64,000 bases of DNA. Source: Hoplostethus atlanticus. Taxonomy: Eukaryota; Chordata; Actinopteri; Trachichthyiformes; Trachichthyidae. The notes below the pieces were generated by a model, which did not search any database, had not been told where the DNA came from, and saw nothing but the letters and a program-made list of their open reading frames with translations. Position 1 is the first letter of the stretch. Each line of letters starts with the position of its first letter. Position numbers and translations under genes: made by a program. Below are positions 36,959 to 64,000 of this stretch, in pieces. The stretch is from contig JAXDDX010000001.1 of NCBI GenBank assembly GCA_034670405.1, positions 8,339,001-8,403,000 on the forward strand. Reading direction: 5' to 3'.

Positions 36959-39900
36959 ATGGCGAACGTTGTGGACACTAAGCTGTATGACATCCTTGGA
37001 GTTTCGGCATCTGCCTCTGAAAATGAACTAAAAAAGGTAAGTGGAACCAAAAATGAATTGATGTGTATGTTCGAGAGCAACAGAGAAATACTAAAGAAGA
37101 GCGACCACCAGTTAAATGTGGCCTAGCAGCGAGCTAGGCAACGCTAGCTAAAAAGATGCGTAGCTAACGTTACAGTTTGCGAGTTAGCAACTGCTTCATG
37201 GGAGGCTGTTCTACAGTAGAGATGATCTAACGTTAACGTCAGCGAGATATGATAACGCCAGTCCATTTCTTTATTTCCAAATTCCAAAATTGATTGCTAG
37301 AGTTAGTCAGTTTGGAAACAAAGAAATGTATTGGTGATCAGCTTGCTAGCTGGCTGACTAACGATAAGTGTTAACGATCTAGTCCAGCAAATAGCCTCCG
37401 CCAGGTCAGACAGTAAACAAGCTAGCGCTAGCTAACCAGCTCACGCAATTATACAAAGGATTGCATTTGGCATTGTGTGACATTCACTGGGGCTCGAGCA
37501 TTCTGATAGTTTATCTGGAGATAATGTTTATGTATAACTGTGTGCATTTTACCTAATGATAACTAGCTAGTGTCACCCTTGGCGTTAGCCCCGTTGTGTG
37601 CCGTTCAGTCACGTCAAAACTCTATTAAAAACCTGACAGTTGCGTACATGCCTTGTCGAACATGATGTACGACCTTTGCCGAATTGTTAGGAGCAAATCT
37701 TCAATTCGGCATATGTCACATACACCAAGCAGTAAACATTTAGATAAAATCTCAACTTCTAGAAATGGTTCGCCTGTTATCCCCACAGTCTTCCTTCACC
37801 AAAATACCCCGTGTTGTGCTGCAGCGAGCAGTGCGAACCATTTACAAAAGTTGAAATTTAACTGAAATAAAGTGCTGTTTAGTGGATCAGATGTATACCG
37901 TATTTGCCAGAAGACCCTAACGATTCGTAAAATTGCTTTAGTTATATTGTTACCTGGTATGTAAATTTGTCGTTAAAGTAAGACAGTTGAAACACCCATA
38001 TTTTTTAAGTGGTTTTGGTGTGACGATTTCTACCTCATACAAAAGATAGGGCCATACATCGGGGATGAGCTGTATCATACCAATAAAGTCACTTGCTAGC
38101 GTTAGCTAACGCAAGATAATGGTTGCTAACGGCAACGATTACCGTTTCGCGGTGTCATTTTCTCACAGCAGGCCCTCTGAGGTGTTAGCTAGCTACGCAG
38201 GTGATACAGGTTAACCAGGCTTGTTGATTGTCTAGCAAGGCTTTCTAACACCGTTAGTAACGGGCCTATAGTAGCTCAGAGCCTTATTTCATGCCGATGT
38301 TACGGATTCATTGCAGGCCTACCGCAAACTGGCGAAAGAGTACCACCCCGACAAGAACCCTGATGCTGGAGATAAGGTATGATGCACCAAAACATGTCGT
38401 CATGATTAAGTTAGCAACAGCATCAACGCACTTATAAGGTATAGGCCATGTGCTCAACAGTGGCGACCAAGAAATGGTGTCAAGTTAATTTGTCATTATC
38501 AAACAACCCAAATTCCTGACAAGAATTTAGCCAACAGCTATGTCCAATTCAGAGAACAGACTATGAAATGGCCTTTCTCTAGAGGAGGTGCTCTCCAGAG
38601 TCTTTAATTCCTGCTACACCATGATGTAACTCCCCTGATGTTGCAAAAATTGGACACAAGAACCTAGGCTATTTTTCTTGATGTTCTTGTCAATTCGTCT
38701 GGAGAGGACACAATCAAAAACATTGAATGAATCAAATGTTTTTTGTGTCCCACACTGTGGATATAGCTGTCTGACCTTTTTCTCTCGTATTTCCTTGTGT
38801 AGTTTAAAGAGATCAGTTTTGCATATGAGGTACTGACAAACCCAGAGAAGAAGGAGCTTTATGATCGCTATGGAGAACAGGGGCTACGAGAGGGAGGCGG
38901 TGGAGGGCCTGGCATGGACGATATTTTCTCTCACATCTTTGGAGGAGGGCTTTTTGGGTTCATGGGGGGGCAGGGCAGAGGAGGAGGACGCAATGGAGGC
39001 AGGAGGAGAGGAGAAGATATGGTACATCCCCTGAAGTAAGTATTTACTTTGCGGCAATCAGAGGGTGTTTAAATGTGTGGCTCAAAAAGAATGCACTGTT
39101 GCATGGTCTTATAACTCTTTGATCTCTTTTCACACAGAGTTTCTCTTGAAGACCTCTACAATGGCAAAACCACCAAACTGCAGCTCAGTAAGAATGTTCT
39201 GTGTGGTTCCTGTAATGGGTGAGTCCACTTTGAGTGAATCAATTGAAATATAAAAAAGCAACGTTAAGCCCAGATGGATGTTTGCATGTAATGACAATAT
39301 TTCTGTTATGCGTAGATGGAAATTCCTGTTGATATTGCCTTACAGCCTTCATCTTGTCCTGACTCTTTTTCTAACTGTCTGCCTTCCAGTCAGGGGGGTA
39401 AGGCAGGAGCAGTGCAGAAGTGTGTAGCATGTAGAGGACGGGGTATGAGAATCATGATCAGACAGCTGGCCCCTGGCATGGTCCAACAGATGCAGTCAGT
39501 CTGCACAGACTGCAGTGGAGAGGGTAATATGCCTATGAACATCCACACACTGACTGTAGTGTACATATACACTACACTTCTACACATTCACATGCGCCGC
39601 AGCACTATGAAACTTTACAATTTATATTTGTGAGTTTAGGTGAGGTGATAAATGAAAAGGACCGCTGTAAGAAGTGTGAGGGCCATAAGGTGTGTAAGGA
39701 GACCAAGCTTCTGGAGGTACATGTGGACAAAGGCATGAGACATGGCCAGAAGATCACATTCTCTGGGGAAGCAGACCAAGCACCAGGCACTGAACCGGGA
39801 GACATAGTCCTGGTACTGCAGGAGAAAGAACATGAGGTACCCCACAAGAGTGTCCTCTTAATGAGCAGACTGCTCACCGTATTGATATATAAAAGCTCAG

Positions 39901-40900
39901 TGTTTTTGTTTTTATCATGGCTAATATCAGAATAACTGTTGTTTGAGTAATCGTTTCAAATCCATTTAACTTGTGTATCAACTGAAATGTAAAAACAAAG
40001 TTTTTATTTTTTATTTTTTTCTGAATCAGGAATTCCGCCGTGATGGCAATGATCTTCACATGACTCAACGCATCGGCCTAGTCGAGGCTCTCTGTGGCTT
40101 CCAGATGACTGTGACACACCTTGATGGACGCCAGCTGCTAGTCAAATACCCACCTGGCAAGGTCATCGAGCCAGGTAAACCTATCTCCATACCACCATCA
40201 TTTTCCCCTCTTTCATAACCCATTCCTGCTTTTTTTGCTTATAAACAAATCAAAGAACAAAAGGATATTGTTGTTATGCCCGGGTCATAACAATTGTACA
40301 TCTTCAATATTGTACTTACTGTATTGTCACTTATGTAGTACAGCTATTAAGGCAAGGTTCCTTGTCTAGTTTCTCTTGTTTAGTTATATCTAGCGGTGTA
40401 TATATCTGTACAGTTCTTATTGTGTTTTTATACCCTTACACTTGTGTATTTGTGTGTGTGTCAGGTTGCATTCGACTGGTGAAGGGAGAGGGAATGCCTC
40501 AGTATAGAAACCCATTTGAGAAGGGAGACCTATTTATCAAGTTTGACGTCCAGTTCCCTGACAACAACTGGATTAGCCCCGAAAAACTGACTGTGAGTAA
40601 CAAACTCCCAGGCCTATGTTGTTTAAATGAAACGGTGATGTCCTGGTGTGCACACGTTTACCTGAAGTAATCTCACATGATTGACGTTCCATATTATTTT
40701 ATTTATTTCAGGAACTTGAGGACTTGCTGCCTGCTCGTGCTGAGAATCCTGTCATCTCTGCAGATGCTGAGGAAGTTGACCTGAAAGATTATGACAGGGG
40801 TCAGGGGTCAGGAGGTGGGGCCAGGAGAGAGGCCTACAATGATAGCTCTGATGAGGAGGGGGGGCATCATGGCCCAGGGGTGCAATGCGCACACCAATAG
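36959..40900 (+). CDS. dnaja2: dnaja2, type A DnaJ/Hsp40 co-chaperone (9 coding exons)
   Basis: Co-chaperone that delivers clients to Hsc70/Hsp70 and stimulates its ATPase. Exons are 36959-37036, 38317-38376, 38803-39035, 39138-39218, 39390-39523, 39640-39836, 40030-40174, 40465-40592 and 40712-40900; all junctions are in phase, giving 414 residues (human 412). The J domain begins [20 protein letters not shown] and has the HPD motif in [10 protein letters not shown] Gly/Phe-rich region follows ([18 protein letters not shown]), then four CxxCxGxG-type zinc repeats ([32 protein letters not shown]), the substrate-binding C-terminal domains ([20 protein letters not shown]) and a terminal CAHQ farnesylation box. 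This is a complete and apparently functional gene. Confidence 0.97.
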
Positions 40901-42430
40901 AAAGACTCATACATAAACACACGCACATAATAAAATACATACATCCCTTGAGTCCCACTGCTTTCCACCAGTCAGGACTTGAAGCACGTACATGCACATT
41001 CCTCTCCTTTCCTGGTTCCCAGGGAAAAGAGAGACACATATATCCACTCTCTTCAGTTCCAGTGTGCCCATCAGTCAGGGAGGTACTGGATGTGTGACCA
41101 CCATTTTGTGTTTATGGACAGTAGCTCTCATCCAAACTTCAAGCAAGACAGTGATCCCATTCTCAGGGGTTCACCACCTCAACTGGACTTCAGCCTCCTC
41201 ATATTCATCCAAGGCTTTTACCTTTCACTGTGGGGAAAATGCCAGTCTAGTGTATAAAATGCAAATATTGTTGACTATCTTGTATAAGGTGTAGTTTAGT
41301 CTATCACACAAGCGCATGCTGCTTCTTGCTGAAGATCTCTCACATCTAGATCCAGGGTCCAGAGCGTAGGACACCGCAGAAAGATCTGACACCAGAACTG
41401 TGTAAACTTCAGTGTTACTGCTATCAAAGTGCCCTGCAGTCATAGGAACTGACCTGATTACAGCCCTAAAAGCATGTCCTCTACCAAGCCTGCTGAGAGT
41501 CGCTGAGGGTGGTAAAACACCTTCCTGTAAGCTCAACTCCCTCATATTGCTAAAGGGGGACTGATCAGCCCCCAGCTGTCATATTGCTAAAATATTAAAG
41601 ACCTAAGTACAGCACCTCTCAGCCAGGCACCATGTTTTATTAGTTCGGAACTTAAGCTTTTGTGTGTTTGTTGGTTTGAATGTTAGTGTGTTTGAGACCC
41701 CAGAACTGGAACCTAAGTTGTTCATTCTTTGAGCTGAGGACACACTTGTGTATGTGTGTCTGTATGAGTGTAATTCAGTGGCTCAGTGTGTGGGAGCTGC
41801 TGTAGAATGTTCTGGTGTATTCGGCTGGTAAGCATCCCTGCTTTGTGTTTGGCTGCAGTGTGGGTGGACGCTATTTGAGGTCATTTAAAGAAAAACAAAC
41901 TATTTGAATGTTTATTTGTTGAGATTCTCTCCCACGTAGACAGCCCTTTGCCCTTCACTCACCAGGACCGAGAATTCTTCCTCCTGAGCAGGAAAACCTC
42001 TGGGCCCCACCCCTGTCCCTCTGTATTATACATATCTCCCCATCGTAGAGTTGTTAGCCAAATTAATGTCCATTTACATGTTTCAGTCAATACACCAATC
42101 CCCATAGACCTGTAAATACCAGCTCTAGTCCATAGGTGCATTCACAGTCTACAGCGGTGTCCTTCCTGTAGTCACAACACTGTTTCTTATATGAGTGAGT
42201 AATGGCCAACAGTGCCATTGTACATGTGTTCTGTTCATATGATGGAGAGTCGATGGAACTTCTGTAGACTGTTGACATGTACCTCTGTGATTCATTGTAT
42301 ATGTCATTTAGGCCACAGGGGAATAATGTCTACAGACAGCTAAAGGGGTCATTGATAATAAATTACATTATTGTTGATGCTTATGTTTGTCAAGATGATA
42401 AACTGTATAATAAACAGTCACCATAAAATT
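40901..42430 (+). other. dnaja2: dnaja2 3' UTR with poly(A) signal at 42409-42414
   Basis: About 1.5 kb of non-coding sequence follows the TAG at 40898-40900 and ends with AATAAA at 42409-42414 in a very AT-rich stretch. The next gene (minus strand) ends at 42628, so the two are tail to tail. Confidence 0.65.
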
Positions 42431-42627
42431 GTGGGCTTTGTCTTATTTTATATGCATTCTCACATTTGTATAAGCACACATTCAAACATAAAAGACAGTC
42501 AGATATATACAATGTTAAATTCTTAAAGTAGCGTAGCTTGAAATAAAGGCATTTTGAAGAATTATGACTAATACACAGCCATGTACACCTTAGATTTCAA
42601 GTTTTTTTTTTGTATCTAGTATCTGAG

Positions 42628-48775
<6,148 letters not shown>

Positions 48776-49118
48776 GTTTTCACCATTGTGGGCTGATAAA
48801 TTATACAGGCTATTACTATGGTTACAGCAGTCTTCTGGACAACAGTTGGATCAGGTTACCAAACAACAAAAGTGACAGTTTGTCAGTCAGCAAGAGTCAG
48901 CGAGAAAGCTTTGTGATACATGACCATGTGACACATGACACCAGTGTGAAAACTACTTTGAAAACTCTCTGCAACATTATACAAGTAGTGAAAGTGGGTG
49001 GATTCAAGCCTGAGACTTGTGTGTATATATATATATAGATCATATATCTTATATATGATATGAAATGATGACCAAACTATCTTTGGGAAAGATAAAGGAG
49101 GTAAATATAAGTGAAACC
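48776..49118. other. Gap between the unrecognised gene and kcp
   Basis: Short AT-rich intergenic segment with an imperfect (TA)n palindrome at about 49023-49062. It should contain the promoter of the unrecognised gene; no specific motif stands out. Confidence 0.4.
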
Positions 49119-49927
49119 TTTATTTCTTTAAACAAGATCACCTGATTATGTAGCATACTGTGCTTACAGTAAAAGACCTCATACAGTACTGAAATTGAAC
49201 CTGTACAGTAAAGATATGCTCATTTGATAGTAAATAAGAGTGTTAAAACAATTTGATCAAAAGGTTGAACTTTCTGACAGACAAGTAGAGGAACCATCAA
49301 AGTACAAATTACATTTTGATTAATTAAAAAGTGTAGTATGAAATTTCAGTGCTAAATAAGGCACTTCAATGTGAAATTGCTTACAGTATTAATGCCTTCA
49401 TAAACAATAGAACACAAATATGCATGAAAATACACAACATAATTAGACAGAGTTTACTTTTTAATAGTTTAAGGCCTATTTCATATCATTGAAATAGTCT
49501 GTGTCAAACTAGTTATGTATAAAGATTTGTAAATTCATTGCTCCAAAACTGGACAGAACAATAATATGGACAAAACATGGACAAAGTAACACAGTAATAA
49601 CAAAAAAGAAAAAACACATAGAGATAAAGGTGACAGAGATAAATATAAAATTAAATATTATATATAATAACATATCAAAACATTGATAAAAGATAAAATG
49701 CAGTATTCCACTTCAAAAAGCAGGTATAATTCACAGGTCTGGACGGTTCTTCCAGAAAGAGTATTTCTTCAGTTTGGATGTTCGGCTGTTTCCTACTTAC
49801 TTGGTGTAACATAGAAAGCAAATGCAGTCCTTGGGTGGATCAGGTTGGTGGTGACTGTGTGTGTGCATATTTGCATGATTGTGCACGCAGGGGTGCGCTT
49901 GTGCAGGAAAATGAGCATACGCGTGCA
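49119..49927 (-). other. kcp: Probable kcp 3' UTR with poly(A) signal at 49119-49124
   Basis: Minus-strand AATAAA at 49119-49124 lies about 800 bases past the kcp stop codon. The interval is strongly AT-rich with no coding frame. Confidence 0.5.
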
Positions 49928-63182
<13,255 letters not shown>

Positions 63183-63402
63183 CTGGAGAGGAGATGTGGC
63201 AGAAGTTATAGTACATGTGCCTGAGCGTTATATCGGTCACTGTCCAGAAGTAGGAGTGTGTGGTGATGCTAAGAAGAGGAATGTGTAAATGAGTTTTAAC
63301 ATTACAGCTGGTCTCTCCTTCCGCCCTCTTTTCACCACCTTCTCGACTCATCTATCTCTCTTCTATCTCTCTTCTCTCTCCCACATTATTTACGTCCTTC
63401 AC

Positions 63403-63470
63403 CCTTTCTCTAGGTCAGTGGAAAACATCTGGCTCTGCTCTTCCACCAGTAATGACAGAACTGCATGGTC
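63403..63470 (-). CDS. kcp: Tentative upstream kcp exon
   Basis: Minus-strand ACATCAG precedes an open 68-base segment reading DHAVLSLLVEEQSQMFSTDL and ends at a GTGAAG donor. It is Leu/Glu/Gln-rich, as would suit the helical N-terminal region of KCP that precedes the VWC array. Neither homology nor transcription is established and a chance exon is possible. Confidence 0.3.
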
Positions 63471-64000
63471 CTGATGTAACACACACGCACACTCACACAC
63501 AATGTTTTACAGACCGTAACCATAAACAGAAGTGCCTGCAGCCGTTAAGGACTACCACCGGCAAGTCTATTAACACTGAAAGAAATTTACTGTAGGAGAG
63601 AGAGAGAGAGAGAGGGAGGGGGGAAGAGAGGACAGGGTTGTTATGTCTTAAGTTTACTGGAGAATACCCTGCAAGACTTCTGATCTGAGCTTCTTACCAC
63701 TTCCACCCAAAAATGTTGTTCATAATAAAGTACACAACCATTTCTGAAGGGCAAAGTCGCTCAAATCTTTTTCAGTGGGCTCATCAATGATTATGTTTGC
63801 TTAGCTTGGTCATTTCAGTGGAAAATCATTTTAATGAAGACTAACCAAAGGACAGAAACAATGTGTGTGTGTGCGAGAGAGAATAATCACAGAGCGAGAG
63901 AGGCTTGTGAGGCTGCCTACTGTGCCAGCAGCCAACAGACATTTCCTCTAGCCAACCAAGCATGCATAAGATCAAAGTGTATGTGGGAATGTGTGTCTAT
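63471..64000. other. Window end, no supported feature
   Basis: It contains a (GA)n tract at about 63597-63616 and otherwise unremarkable sequence. The rest of kcp (signal peptide, 5' UTR) should lie here or beyond the window. Confidence 0.4.

Overview
This window is vertebrate nuclear DNA, almost certainly from a teleost fish. Genes are split into many short exons with GT-AG introns, (CA)n/(GT)n microsatellites are very dense, and typical fish interspersed repeats are present. The proteins are recognisable vertebrate orthologues. There are no operons, CRISPR arrays, phage or other prokaryotic features. I assembled exons by hand from reading frames, splice sites and phase agreement between neighbouring exons.

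Layout: (1) 71-2954, minus: miox (myo-inositol oxygenase), apparently complete except for its 3' UTR. (2) 6158-11787, minus: adm2 (adrenomedullin-2/intermedin), two coding exons separated by a 5.1-kb intron. (3) 12.2-17.1 kb: gene-free, with repeat debris and two fold-back structures. (4) 17503-20670, minus: a divergent mob2-like gene starting with MGGC. (5) 24526-32954, minus: ppp6r2, the SAPS-domain regulatory subunit of protein phosphatase 6, 23 coding exons and a probable 2.8-kb 3' UTR. (6) 36959-40900, plus: dnaja2 (type A Hsp40), 9 exons. (7) 42628-48775, minus: a 19-exon gene for a protein of about 1,065 residues that I do not recognise. (8) 49928 to at least 63182, minus: kcp (kielin/chordin-like), with about 26 von Willebrand C domains, then VWD, C8 and TIL; its 5' end is not resolved.

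The set ppp6r2, adm2, miox, all in one orientation, matches human 22q13.33 (PPP6R2-SBF1-ADM2-MIOX), with a mob2-like gene lying where SBF1 would be. These are ordinary separate vertebrate genes and do not form a pathway.

I did not find a clearly new biological system. The items most worth checking are: a recent tandem duplication of 1.2-1.5 kb inside kcp, with a truncated exon that may have gained an in-frame splice site; four apparent single-base insertions, each in a short homopolymer run in a coding exon, which look like assembly indels; a 74-bp inverted repeat 75 bp upstream of the dnaja2 start codon; a near-perfect 33-bp hairpin just downstream of mob2; and the unrecognised 19-exon gene.
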